Below, piece after piece: positions 36,930 through 45,106 of a stretch of 64,000 bases of DNA; positions within the stretch are counted from its first letter, which is position 1, and every line of letters starts with the position of its first letter. The position numbers and the translations under genes are program-made. Origin of the DNA: Pseudocolwellia sp. AS88 (lineage in GTDB: Bacteria; Pseudomonadota; Gammaproteobacteria; Enterobacterales; Alteromonadaceae). The DNA is taken from assembly GCF_030551755.1 (NCBI RefSeq), contig NZ_JAUPEC010000027.1, positions 1 through 64,000 on the forward strand, given 5' to 3'. The notes under the pieces were generated by a model. It searched no databases, had not been told where the DNA came from, and saw nothing but the letters and a program-made list of their open reading frames with translations.

Positions 36930-39002
36930 CTACCAAATTTTTACTCTATTTTCAGGTGCGATATACATTTTATCGCCTTCTTTAACATTAAATGCATCAT
37001 AAAATTCAGGCATGTTTGATAAAGAACCTAATGCTCTGAACTCTCCCGGTGAATGCGGGTCTGTTGCCACACGGTTTCTCATTGATTTCTCAACAATTTT
37101 TGAGCGCCAAATTTGAGCATACCCCATGAAGAAGCGTTGATCACCTGTTAAACCATCAATGACTGGAGCTTCTTTACCATTTAATGATGCCTTATAAGCT
37201 TTGTAAGCTATAGTTACACCCGATAAATCACCAATGTTCTCACCTAGTGTTAACTCACCATTTACGTTTAAATCGTCAAATACAGCGTAGTTACTGTATT
37301 GAGATACTAAGTTATCAGCTCGTTCTTTAAAGGCTTTTAAGTCTGCTTCAGTCCACCAGTTTCTTAAATTACCTTTGTCATCATACTTGCTACCTTGGTC
37401 GTCAAAACCATGACCCATTTCATGACCGATTACAGCGCCAATACCACCGTAGTTAACGGCATCGTCTGCAGCCATGTTGAAGAAAGGAGCTTGTAAAATC
37501 GCTGCAGGAAATACAATTTCATTTACTGTTGGATTGTAATAAGCATTAACTGTTTGAGGTGTCATACCCCATTCCCAAGTTCTGATTGGCCCACCAAGTT
37601 TTTCAACTTCTTTTGTATGGCTGATCTTACCTGAGCGAATAATATTACCAACAACATCATCAGCTTTAATCGTTAAGGCTGAATAATCTTCCCATTTGTC
37701 TGGGTAACCGATTTTAGGTGTAAAAGCGGCAAGTTTTACATGCGCTGATTTTTTAGTGTCGTCAGACATCCATTCAAGTTCATCAATGCTTTCACCGTAA
37801 GCGCCTCTTAGATTTTCTACCAGTTGACTCATTCTTGATTTAGCTTCAGGAGTAAAGTGCTTAGCAACATAAACTTTACCTATAACTTCACCTAGGTTTG
37901 AGTTAACAACAGATACACCTCTTTTCCATTGTGGACGTTGTTCTTCACGACCATTTAATTGCTTTGAAAAGAAGTTAAAGTCTTCATTATCTAAGTCAGC
38001 AGTTAAATAAGAAGCAAATCGACTTAATGTGTGGAATGTTAAATAAGTTTGCCAATCAGCTACTGACGTTTCAGTAAATATATCACCAAAAGCAGCTGCA
38101 TAATCAGGTTGGTTTACAATCAGGTTTTTCTGCCCAGAAACGCCAAGTGCATCAAGGTAAGTTAACCAATCAAATTTATCTGTAACTGATTTTGGTAGAT
38201 CTGATACTGCAAATTTATTGTAACGCTTTTCACTGTCTCTTGATTCAACACGAGTCCAATGATGCTCCGCTAACTTAGTTTCTAATGACATAATGCTTTG
38301 AGCGGCAGCCTTACCATTTGGAAGTCCTGCTAATTCAAACATTTTTTCAATGTGTGCTAGATAACCTTGGCGCAATTTTACAAAACGTTCTTCTTCGTTA
38401 AAGTAGTAATCTTGATCAGGTAAACCTAAGCCACTTTGCCAAACGTGTGTTGCATAGTTGCTAGAATCTTTAGCATCCACACTAATGTAAAATGAAAATG
38501 GCGTATTAATACCAACTGCTTGGTATTCACCAAAGAACTTAGCAAGATCTTTTTTACTTTTTAGTTTGTTTATATCATCCATTATTGGCAGAAGAGGAGT
38601 AATGCCAGCAGCATTTCTTTTTTCCATATCCATAAATGAATTAAATAAGTCTGCTACTTTTTGTTCATCGCTACCGGCTACAAGATTTTTTTGTTTAGCT
38701 AAATCTTCAATAATGGCTTTAACACTATTATCGGCATCATCACGTAGGTCATAAAAAGAACCTATGGCGGTTTTATCACCTGGAATTTCAGATCTCTTTA
38801 TCCAGCCACCGTTAACGTATTGATAGAAGTTATCTTGTGGGCGAACTGTGTTATCGATATTGGCTTTTGTAATACCAGACACCAGTACAGATTTCTTAGG
38901 CGCTTGCACAGCAGCCGTTTCTGATAAAGCTTGAGGTGTTTGATTACAGGCAGATAGCAATAATACTGACGTGCACACTGCGCTCGTAATAAGTGTTTTC
39001 AT
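36930..39002 (-). CDS. M13-family (neprilysin/PepO-like) metallopeptidase, lipoprotein
   Basis: The 690-residue protein has a lipoprotein signal (LLLSAC, Cys19). Family hallmarks are NAYYNP at 486-491, the zinc motif VIGHEMGHGFDD (His527, Glu528, His531) and the third ligand Glu588 in GENIGDLSG. The C-terminus contains the usual NMPEFYDAFNVKEGDKMY. It degrades small peptides in the cell envelope. The length is normal for the family. Its downstream region has been invaded by a family-2 element that separates the gene from its likely terminator. Confidence 0.93.
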   Translation of the reverse strand: MKTLITSAVCTSVLLLSACNQTPQALSETAAVQAPKKSVLVSGITKANIDNTVRPQDNFYQYVNGGWIKRSEIPGDKTAIGSFYDLRDDADNSVKAIIEDLAKQKNLVAGSDEQKVADLFNSFMDMEKRNAAGITPLLPIMDDINKLKSKKDLAKFFGEYQAVGINTPFSFYISVDAKDSSNYATHVWQSGLGLPDQDYYFNEEERFVKLRQGYLAHIEKMFELAGLPNGKAAAQSIMSLETKLAEHHWTRVESRDSEKRYNKFAVSDLPKSVTDKFDWLTYLDALGVSGQKNLIVNQPDYAAAFGDIFTETSVADWQTYLTFHTLSRFASYLTADLDNEDFNFFSKQLNGREEQRPQWKRGVSVVNSNLGEVIGKVYVAKHFTPEAKSRMSQLVENLRGAYGESIDELEWMSDDTKKSAHVKLAAFTPKIGYPDKWEDYSALTIKADDVVGNIIRSGKISHTKEVEKLGGPIRTWEWGMTPQTVNAYYNPTVNEIVFPAAILQAPFFNMAADDAVNYGGIGAVIGHEMGHGFDDQGSKYDDKGNLRNWWTEADLKAFKERADNLVSQYSNYAVFDDLNVNGELTLGENIGDLSGVTIAYKAYKASLNGKEAPVIDGLTGDQRFFMGYAQIWRSKIVEKSMRNRVATDPHSPGEFRALGSLSNMPEFYDAFNVKEGDKMYIAPENRVKIW

Positions 39003-39155
39003 GGAGTAAGTACTCTTTAATATTTTTATGATTATGGGATATAAAACGAATTATTTATATTCATTGGCTTACCTGTTTAGCGTTATTTGATTAACGCTAA
39101 ACTCAGTGAGTAATGAATGTTACTCAATGATAATAAATGGGAAAGGTTATAATTT

Positions 39156-39195
39156 CCATAACATGACATATATACTTACATTTATCATGTTATGG
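39156..39195. repeat. Perfect 11-bp inverted repeat between the ThrE-like and M13 genes
   Basis: CCATAACATGA (39156-39166) and TCATGTTATGG (39185-39195) are perfectly complementary with an 18-bp spacer. It begins 9 bp downstream of the ThrE-like stop codon and ~155 bp upstream of the M13 start, both on the minus strand. The lack of a T-run fits an operator or processing hairpin as well as a terminator. Confidence 0.6.
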
Positions 39196-39204
39196 ATCAG
39201 TTAA

Positions 39205-40431
39205 TTACAGAACTTTACGAGGTGGTAAAGTGACGTTCGAAAATAATAATCCAGCCACTAATGACATAAAAATCAAAAAGGTTTGCGAACCAAGATCACT
39301 GGCATTAATCATGTGTTGACCCGAAACCGCGCTATTCAAACCTATATAAACTTTACTTCCTGGTACCAGAACAACTAAGCCCAATAGTTTAACGATACTT
39401 GAAGGTAAGTTCATTATTTTAGAGAACATGTTGCTGTATAAACCTAATGCAAATGCACCCACGAAAGCGCTAAGTGGGCCACCTAAATATAAGGCACTCC
39501 AAATACTTGCGCCGTAAGCTACATATCCAGAAGCGATCCCCCATGGAGCATCTTTTATTCTTACTTTAAATTGCACCACTAAGCTGATAGATAAAACCGT
39601 AACGGCAAGCCATGCTGTCCAGTCAGGAATAAAAGTTGATGGTACTATATCGACTTCGCCCCAAAGTAAACGACCTATAGCTAACCCAAGGAAACCACCA
39701 AAATAGAGTTTAAATAACGACATTAAGGCATCCATTATTCGAGCGGTGCCTGAGATTAAATTTCTTGAAGCTAGTTCAGATAAGCCAAGGGTTAGGGCTA
39801 AACCAGGAATAAAGGAAATAATACTCGAGAGAATAACAACGGGAGTATTCAAGCTTGGATCAATTAAGGTGGCTGCAGAAGCCAGTACTGCGACTGTTAG
39901 AGCTGTTATTGGTTCTAACATCTCAGTAACACGTCGAGAATAACCACTCCAAAATACAAACAAATAAACAACAACGCCTAAAAGGGCTGACCAAAAAACA
40001 TCATTCCAGCTGGTGTGCATTAACATCGCAAATGCACCACTCGAGCCTACAAAGGCAAGTAGCGTTAAAATTTGCCCGTAAGGATTAGGTTTGTTTTGTA
40101 TTTCGTCTAAACGTTCAATGGCTTCTGAAAGGGTTCGTTGTCCAGAGCTTAATTCATCAACGAGTTCATCTGTTCTCGCTAAAGAACCTAGATCTAAATC
40201 ACCAGGGTCTACACGAATAACATGCGCATATTCTTGTTCGTCATCTGTTTCAGATAATACGAAGGTGAGAGATGTTGGTGTAATTAAAAAACAAGAATCT
40301 AAATTTAATGAAAGCGATACATTATGCAGGTGAGCTTCAAGACGATAAGCCGGTGTCCCAAACTTATGCAGCGCTTTTCCTAACTTGATTATAAAGCGTC
40401 TTTTATCTTCGAAGTCTAAACCTTTTTCCAT
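39205..40431 (-). CDS. ThrE-like threonine/serine exporter family protein
   Basis: The 408-residue protein has the two-part layout of the ThrE family. A soluble N-terminal region (FIIKLGKALHKFGTPAYRLEAHL, residues ~10-120) is followed by about ten membrane helices (~120-405), including SSIISFIPGLALTLGLSELASRNLISGTARIMDAL, the pattern of the DUF1212-type half. The second half matches the DUF3815-type partner (GYVAYGASIWSALYLGGPLSAFVGAFALGLYSN). Members export threonine or serine with the proton gradient. The transported amino acid here is unproven. Confidence 0.85.
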   Translation of the reverse strand: MEKGLDFEDKRRFIIKLGKALHKFGTPAYRLEAHLHNVSLSLNLDSCFLITPTSLTFVLSETDDEQEYAHVIRVDPGDLDLGSLARTDELVDELSSGQRTLSEAIERLDEIQNKPNPYGQILTLLAFVGSSGAFAMLMHTSWNDVFWSALLGVVVYLFVFWSGYSRRVTEMLEPITALTVAVLASAATLIDPSLNTPVVILSSIISFIPGLALTLGLSELASRNLISGTARIMDALMSLFKLYFGGFLGLAIGRLLWGEVDIVPSTFIPDWTAWLAVTVLSISLVVQFKVRIKDAPWGIASGYVAYGASIWSALYLGGPLSAFVGAFALGLYSNMFSKIMNLPSSIVKLLGLVVLVPGSKVYIGLNSAVSGQHMINASDLGSQTFLIFMSLVAGLLFSNVTLPPRKVL

Positions 40432-40742
40432 TAACGTATGTTCCCAATTATTTGATAGCTTATTTTAGTGGAATTGTGTGAAAATGTATTGAATTATTTA
40501 TTAAAATTCACTTAAGTTAGTTGAACTTATATTGTTGAGTTTAGTTTTAAATTACTCAATCTGAACGAGCTCTGTTAAGTTAGATTTCTTGGTTATTTCT
40601 ATCGTGTTACTATCTTGCTTATTTTTTACTTGTATTCATTTACGATTAAAGATTTGACTCGTTTAAGTTTCAAAAATAGCAGCGACAACAAGCTGGGAAG
40701 ATAAATAAACCTTACATTTATAATTCGTACAAGGACATATTC
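40432..40742. other. Intergenic region upstream of the ThrE-like gene and a small membrane-protein gene
   Basis: These 311 AT-rich bp separate divergent genes and should contain both promoters. No repeat, hairpin or ORF stands out. The last 15 bp contain AAGGACA, the ribosome-binding site of the small gene. Confidence 0.4.
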
Positions 40743-40916
40743 ATGGCACTACTTATTATTTTAGCTGTTATTTTTGCTGCCGTTGCTTTGATGGTGGTTT
40801 TAGGTGAACGTTTTGGTAAGCCTATGGAACAAGAACAACAAGCTAAACTATCTAAAATTGCAGGTATAGCTTGTTTTGTTTTAATTATTGCTGTGATTAT
40901 TAAACAATTAGTTTAG
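40743..40916 (+). CDS. 57-residue membrane protein
   Basis: An ATG at 40743, preceded by ACAAGGACAT, opens a 57-codon frame ending TAG 40914-40916. The product reads MALLIILAVIFAAVALMVVL, then a polar stretch (GERFGKPMEQEQQAKLSKIA), then a second hydrophobic segment (GIACFVLIIAVIIKQLV): a two-helix hairpin with an acidic/basic loop. The good ribosome-binding site and clear helical layout support a real gene. No family is recognised. A family-2 element begins 21 bp downstream. Confidence 0.65.
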   Translation: MALLIILAVIFAAVALMVVLGERFGKPMEQEQQAKLSKIAGIACFVLIIAVIIKQLV

Positions 40917-40937
40917 CCACTAAATAAAAGGCTAATT

Positions 40938-41249
40938 AGGGTCTGTTGAACTTTCAGGGTTAAATTTTATTCAATTTATAACGAATTTAATCGCGATGTG
41001 AGCTTTGTCTAATCGTTATTCTCGGCTTTGTCTCCTGAGTCGCCCTACCTTCTGCATCCATGCAGTCGTATTAAAAAAGCGAACAGCAATGAGTAAATTC
41101 GTTTTAAATGAACCCAAAGGGCAGCATGTGTTTGAAATTTATACCACGTTATCGTCTGTTCGAGTAGCCAGCTACACGTCACATACTCTGCCTTGTCTAA
41201 ATACCAAACACCTTGCTGTAAAAATAATCTCGAAAGATCAACAGACCCT
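40938..41249. mobile_element. MITE-like element, family 2, copy B (312 bp), overlapping the NRDE gene end
   Basis: The ends AGGGTCTGTTGAACTTTC (40938-40955) and GAAAGATCAACAGACCCT (41232-41249) match the copy at 36616-36894, as does most of the interior. Differences are a 47-bp block at 41023-41069 with the hairpin CTGCATCCATGCAG, and 7 bp in place of 21 bp near 41140. The right end overlaps the last codons of the NRDE gene. Flanking TA dinucleotides occur on both sides. Confidence 0.82.
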
Positions 41250-42035
41250 AGTAAATACTTCATCTAGTGACATATTTTTATTGCTAACTGCTTCTCCTGA
41301 TGGAGCATAAGTTCGTTCAGTAATCTCAACCACATTATTTATATCTTTTGTGATAATAATGGTTGAACGTGTGCCGTAATCAGGTGAAGTGATAAATATA
41401 GAACTGAGTAGGGCTTCGCGTTCAAGAGGTAAGCCTGTTCTGGGTAACGTTTCTGTGGAGGCTTTAGTTGTGTCATTCATTAAGGCTAACAGTAGCTCTA
41501 CATCAAGTTCATTTTCATGCTTTTTATCCGTTACTAAATCTTTTAGTTTTTGTTGACCTCGTTTCATTTTAGGCCAGCTATCCGATATAGCACCATTGCA
41601 AATACTAAAAACACCGTCTTCCATTAGATGTTCTTCTTTATTAACACTATCAAAGCCGTAGAGTTTGTCTAAACTGCCGTAGATTAAATTAAAACCATTA
41701 TAGTTTTGACTATTCTCAGTGAGGTGGTTTCTGATTTCTTGATGGTTGCCTGCAATGTTTTCTGGAGACAAAGCTTTAAGTACTAGATCACCACGCGATG
41801 TTTTGGTGTTATCAATTAAATCCGGTTGTCTAAAATTGGTTAATGCTGAAAAATGTTCTGATTGAGTTAAACCAAGCCAAGTTCCGCCTGCTTGTAAATC
41901 TTTACCCGCTAATATTTCGCTCTCAGACCAACGATGAAGGTTTTGGGTAGGTCTTTGGTGGAACTCGTCTCTGTTTGCACAAATAATAACTGGAAACTTT
42001 GGGTGTTGTTTTAAGGCGATAAATAGAATGCACAT
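41238..42035 (-). CDS. NRDE-family protein (TANGO2-like)
   Basis: The 265-residue protein starts MCILFIALKQHPKFPVIICANRDEFHQRPT: the Asn-Arg-Asp-Glu motif at ~21-24 with Cys2 is the signature of the NRDE/TANGO2 family, placed in the Ntn-hydrolase-like fold. Later blocks LAGKDLQAGGTWLGLT and ALTNFR are conserved. Its role in bacteria is unclear; heme-related trafficking has been proposed for TANGO2 homologues. The 3' end is unusual: the final Arg-Val-Cys and the TGA stop lie inside the terminal repeat of a MITE-like element, so the original C-terminus was probably replaced. Confidence 0.85.
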   Translation of the reverse strand: MCILFIALKQHPKFPVIICANRDEFHQRPTQNLHRWSESEILAGKDLQAGGTWLGLTQSEHFSALTNFRQPDLIDNTKTSRGDLVLKALSPENIAGNHQEIRNHLTENSQNYNGFNLIYGSLDKLYGFDSVNKEEHLMEDGVFSICNGAISDSWPKMKRGQQKLKDLVTDKKHENELDVELLLALMNDTTKASTETLPRTGLPLEREALLSSIFITSPDYGTRSTIIITKDINNVVEITERTYAPSGEAVSNKNMSLDEVFTRVC

Positions 42036-42237
42036 AGTTAATTTAAGACTTCGTTTAAGCTGGAAAATATATGAATAAGAACTAACTTTCGATTATATTC
42101 TTTCACTTCATTTGATAAAGGATGATTAATCAAGTCATCATCTTAGAAAATAGAGAAAGTGTTAGATATGTTTAAAAGCAATGCTCTATGCTTTAAACTT
42201 GATAATATTAAAGTGAGCCTGATGAAACAAGGTGTTT

Positions 42238-43017
42238 ATGTTCGAATTACCTAATATAAGTAATATAAATTTAAAAGATAAAGTCTCTGAAAGTGAGTGG
42301 AATACGCGAGTCGATTTAGCCGCTTGTTATCGCTTAGTGGCTTTACATGGTTGGGATGACTTAATTTACACTCATATTTCAGCACGTATTCCTGATACTA
42401 ATTATTATCTGATTAATGCATTTGGACTAACGTTTAAAGAAGTTACTGCATCAAATCTCGTTAAAATTGATATTGATGGCAATATTATTGATGCAGAATG
42501 TCCTTTTGAGATAAACCCTGCAGGTTTTACTATTCATAGTGCAATACATGCAGCACGACATGATGCTATGTGTGTTTTACATCTTCACACTAATGCAACT
42601 ATAGCGGTTGCGAGTGTAGAAGAAGGGCTTCTGCCTTTAAGCCAATATGCGATGTTTGCACTTGCCTCGCTAAGCTATCACGATTATGAAGGCTTAGCGG
42701 TTAATCCTGCAGAGAAAGTCAAATTACAAAACAACTTAGCTGATACCAATTTTATGCTGCTAAGAAATCATGGTGCGTTAACTGTGGGTAAAACCATAGG
42801 TGATGCATTTATGCATATGTACGATTTAGCACGTGCATGCGAAATTCAAGTGCAAATAATGTCGACGGGTATGAAACCTAATATTGTTGATCAAAGCATT
42901 ATTGATGGCATTAAAGCACAAGCAAATATAGTACATACTGGATTAACAGGTGGTCAAAAAGCTTGGCCTGCCATGTTAAGACGTGTGTATAACGAAGATC
43001 CAAGTTTTGCTCAATAG
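42238..43017 (+). CDS. Class II aldolase/adducin-family protein
   Basis: From ATG 42238 the protein is 259 residues (a GTG at 42232 would add two). AAGG lies 6 bp before the ATG. It has the class II aldolase layout: WNTRVDLAACYRLVALHGWDDLIYTHISAR, a zinc site from HLHTNAT (two His) and a third His in LLRNHGALTVG. Members cleave sugar phosphates or keto-acids, or act as decarboxylating or dehydrating enzymes. It is the first gene of a three-gene + strand unit with an enolase-superfamily gene 61 bp downstream, so it probably acts on the product of that enzyme. Confidence 0.8.
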   Translation: MFELPNISNINLKDKVSESEWNTRVDLAACYRLVALHGWDDLIYTHISARIPDTNYYLINAFGLTFKEVTASNLVKIDIDGNIIDAECPFEINPAGFTIHSAIHAARHDAMCVLHLHTNATIAVASVEEGLLPLSQYAMFALASLSYHDYEGLAVNPAEKVKLQNNLADTNFMLLRNHGALTVGKTIGDAFMHMYDLARACEIQVQIMSTGMKPNIVDQSIIDGIKAQANIVHTGLTGGQKAWPAMLRRVYNEDPSFAQ

Positions 43018-43078
43018 TATTTTGAGACCACAAACTCATTTACTTATTTTTTAAACAGCTTTTTATATAGAGAACTCC

Positions 43079-44254
43079 ATGAAAGTAACTCACGTTGAAA
43101 TTTTTGATATTCATTGTCCAGAACGTCCACCTTGGAATCCCGTTTTTATCCGCATACATACTGATGAAGGTATTACAGGTGTAGGTGAAGCTGGTTTAGC
43201 CTATGATTGGGGACACAGTGCAGCTGCAGCTATGATCAAAGAAATAGTGGAAGCTGTGTTAATTGGTTATGACCCTTTTCAAACTGAAAAGCTTTGGTCA
43301 CGTATGTTACGTGAAAGTTTTTGGGGCTTAGGCGGAGGACCTGTACTTTATTCTGCCATGAGTGCGATTGATACAGCGCTTTGGGACATAAAAGGTAAAG
43401 CTTTAGGTGTTCCTGTTTATCAATTGTTAGGGGGTAAAGTAAATGATGAATTACGTACTTATGCTAGCCAATTACAATTTGATTGGGATACTGAAATTAC
43501 CAAGTTAACTCAGCCTGAACAATACGCTGAAGCAGCATTAAAAGCAGTTGCAGAAGGTTATGATGCGGTTAAAGTTGATCCTATTGTTTATGATGCAAAT
43601 GGTGAATCATCATTTGATCGCACTAAGTTATTTACTCAACCGCAAATGCGTTTATTTGGTAATCGTTTAAGAGCTATTCGTGCTGCTGTTGGACCTGATG
43701 TTGACATCATTTTTGAATCTCATTCATTAATGGGCGCCGCTTCAGCTATTCAAATGGGCGAAGTTATCGAAGAAGTAGGCTGTATGATGTACGAAGAGCC
43801 TGTAAATTACTTAAATTCTGCGGTACATAAAAAAGTTGCTGAAAATGTGAAAGTGCCAATTGCTGGTGGCGAACGGTTGTACCATCGCTGGGATGTACGT
43901 CCGTATTTTGAAGATCAAAGTATTGATGTTTTACAGCCAGATGTTGGTTTATGTGGTGGTTTTACTGAAGCTAAAAAAGTGTGTGATTATGCTGATGTTT
44001 ATGACATTCGTATTCAAGCACATGTTTGTGGTGGTCCTGTAGCAACAGCGGCATCTTTACATTTAGAAACAGCGATACCTAACTTTTTAATTCATGAGCA
44101 TCATACTTATGCAACTAAAGCATGGAATCGTGAATTATGTATTCAAGATCCTCAACCTAAAAATGGTATATTCAAAGTGTCTGAAACACCGGGTATAGGC
44201 ATTGAATTGAACGACGACGTTGTAAAACGTTCTCCGCATGTGATTGTTAAGTAA
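43079..44254 (+). CDS. Enolase-superfamily sugar-acid dehydratase (mandelate-racemase group)
   Basis: The 391-residue protein has the capping domain (1-115) and a barrel with Lys165 in AVKVDP, metal-ligand candidates Glu213 (FESHS), Glu239/240 (YEEPVN) and Glu265 (GGERL), and a catalytic His315 (IQAHVCGG). The layout is closest to galactonate/mannonate-type acid-sugar dehydratases. Two details differ from what I recall: the first ligand is Glu where many members have Asp, and His215 two residues later would serve as the acid. It would dehydrate a sugar acid to a 2-keto-3-deoxy acid. Neighbours (aldolase, lactonase, SDR) suit such a pathway; the sugar is unknown. Confidence 0.82.
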   Translation: MKVTHVEIFDIHCPERPPWNPVFIRIHTDEGITGVGEAGLAYDWGHSAAAAMIKEIVEAVLIGYDPFQTEKLWSRMLRESFWGLGGGPVLYSAMSAIDTALWDIKGKALGVPVYQLLGGKVNDELRTYASQLQFDWDTEITKLTQPEQYAEAALKAVAEGYDAVKVDPIVYDANGESSFDRTKLFTQPQMRLFGNRLRAIRAAVGPDVDIIFESHSLMGAASAIQMGEVIEEVGCMMYEEPVNYLNSAVHKKVAENVKVPIAGGERLYHRWDVRPYFEDQSIDVLQPDVGLCGGFTEAKKVCDYADVYDIRIQAHVCGGPVATAASLHLETAIPNFLIHEHHTYATKAWNRELCIQDPQPKNGIFKVSETPGIGIELNDDVVKRSPHVIVK

Positions 44255-44269
44255 CCTAGAGTTATTGAT

Positions 44270-44554
44270 ATGAATAAAGTTGATATTAAGTTTTGTTCTA
44301 AATGTAAATGGTTAGCGCGCTCAGCTTGGATGGCGCAAGAGTTATTAACTACTTTTGAGAGCGAAATCGATGAGCTATCTTTGTTACCTGGTACTGGAGG
44401 TATATTTGAAATTTATGCTAATGGTACGCTTATTTGGTCGCGCAAAGATATGGGGCGATTTCCTGAGATTACCGAGTTAAAAACTTTAGTAAGAGATACC
44501 ATAGCGCCAGATAAAGATTTAGGCTGTATTGATCGGAAAAAGAATAACAGTTAG
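44270..44554 (+). CDS. Rdx/SelT-SelW-SelH-family thioredoxin-like protein
   Basis: The 94-residue protein begins MNKVDIKFCSKCKWLARSAWMAQELLTTF: Cys9-Ser-Lys-Cys12 is the redox CxxC (Cys in place of the selenocysteine of SelW). GTGGIFEIYANGTLIWSRKDMGRFPE is the family's second conserved block. It is a small cytoplasmic redox protein of uncertain role. It starts 15 bp after the dehydratase gene and is co-transcribed with the sugar-acid genes, an unexplained pairing. A strong terminator follows. Confidence 0.8.
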   Translation: MNKVDIKFCSKCKWLARSAWMAQELLTTFESEIDELSLLPGTGGIFEIYANGTLIWSRKDMGRFPEITELKTLVRDTIAPDKDLGCIDRKKNNS

Positions 44555-44660
44555 TTTAAGCGAGGGATAACCCATTATCTCTCATTCATACTTGTTAGTT
44601 TTTGATAATTACAAAATCTGATATCTCAATAAGTTAATGTTAGAAGAAGTTAATATCACA

Positions 44661-44707
44661 AGAAGTTAAGTGTGCTTAGTCGATAAGCTCTTAACTTCTT
44701 TTTCTTC
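44661..44707 (+). terminator. Terminator of the aldolase-dehydratase-Rdx operon
   Basis: AGAAGTTAAG (44661-44670) and TTAACTTCT (44691-44699) pair, with an inner GCTTA/TAAGC stem, followed by TTTTTCTTCT. It lies ~105 bp after the last stop codon. Confidence 0.82.
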
Positions 44708-44731
44708 TATATTGAGATTTTATCGCTAGTT

Positions 44732-45094
44732 ATACCAAGCGGATTCATTTATTGCACACTTAGCGAGAATTAAAAGGCTTAGAGGCACAGGTTCATAGTT
44801 CCAGACTGAACCTAAGCACCTACATTCATGTAGGCGAGGCATTGATTGAAGATAATGATTATTCTCGGTAACTGCTCCTGCGTTACCCTAATGTCCTACA
44901 TCCATGTAGGAACCTTGTCAAAATCAATAACGCGGCATATAAGCTTTTAAATTCTCGCCCTTGGGGAGCTCATTAGCAAACTGATAACATCACAAAATTG
45001 AAGAAATATAGAATAACTATGTTTAATCAATTTTGCTTGTTCTAAGCTTGCTAATGTAGCTCTAAGTTGCTCAATAAATTAATCCGTTTGGTAT
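44732..45094. mobile_element. MITE-like element, family 3 (363 bp)
   Basis: Ends ATACCAAGCGGATTCATTTA (44732-44751) and TAAATTAATCCGTTTGGTAT (45075-45094) are inverted copies with two mismatches. Inside are further nested palindromes: GCGAGAATTAAAAGGCTTA (44763-44781) against TAAGCTTTTAAATTCTCGC (44941-44959), and GAGCTCATTAGCAA (44967-44980) against TTGCTAATGTAGCTC (45049-45063). The transcript would fold into two adjacent long hairpins. Two CCTACAT-n-CATGTAGG hairpins (44819-44834 and 44895-44910) lie in the left half. There is no ORF. Confidence 0.75.
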
Positions 45095-45106
45095 TATTCT
45101 AATGCT

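Larger units (their letters stand above)
44555..45106. other. Intergenic region with a terminator and a 363-bp MITE-like element
   Basis: This 552-bp space between convergent genes holds the terminator at 44661-44707 and the element at 44732-45094. The element ends 12 bp before the stop codon of the amidohydrolase gene. No protein gene is seen. Confidence 0.7.

Noticed and set aside
44270-44554. Possible selenoprotein (SelW-like)
   Set aside because: The motif is Cys-Ser-Lys-Cys, with no in-frame TGA at the redox site.
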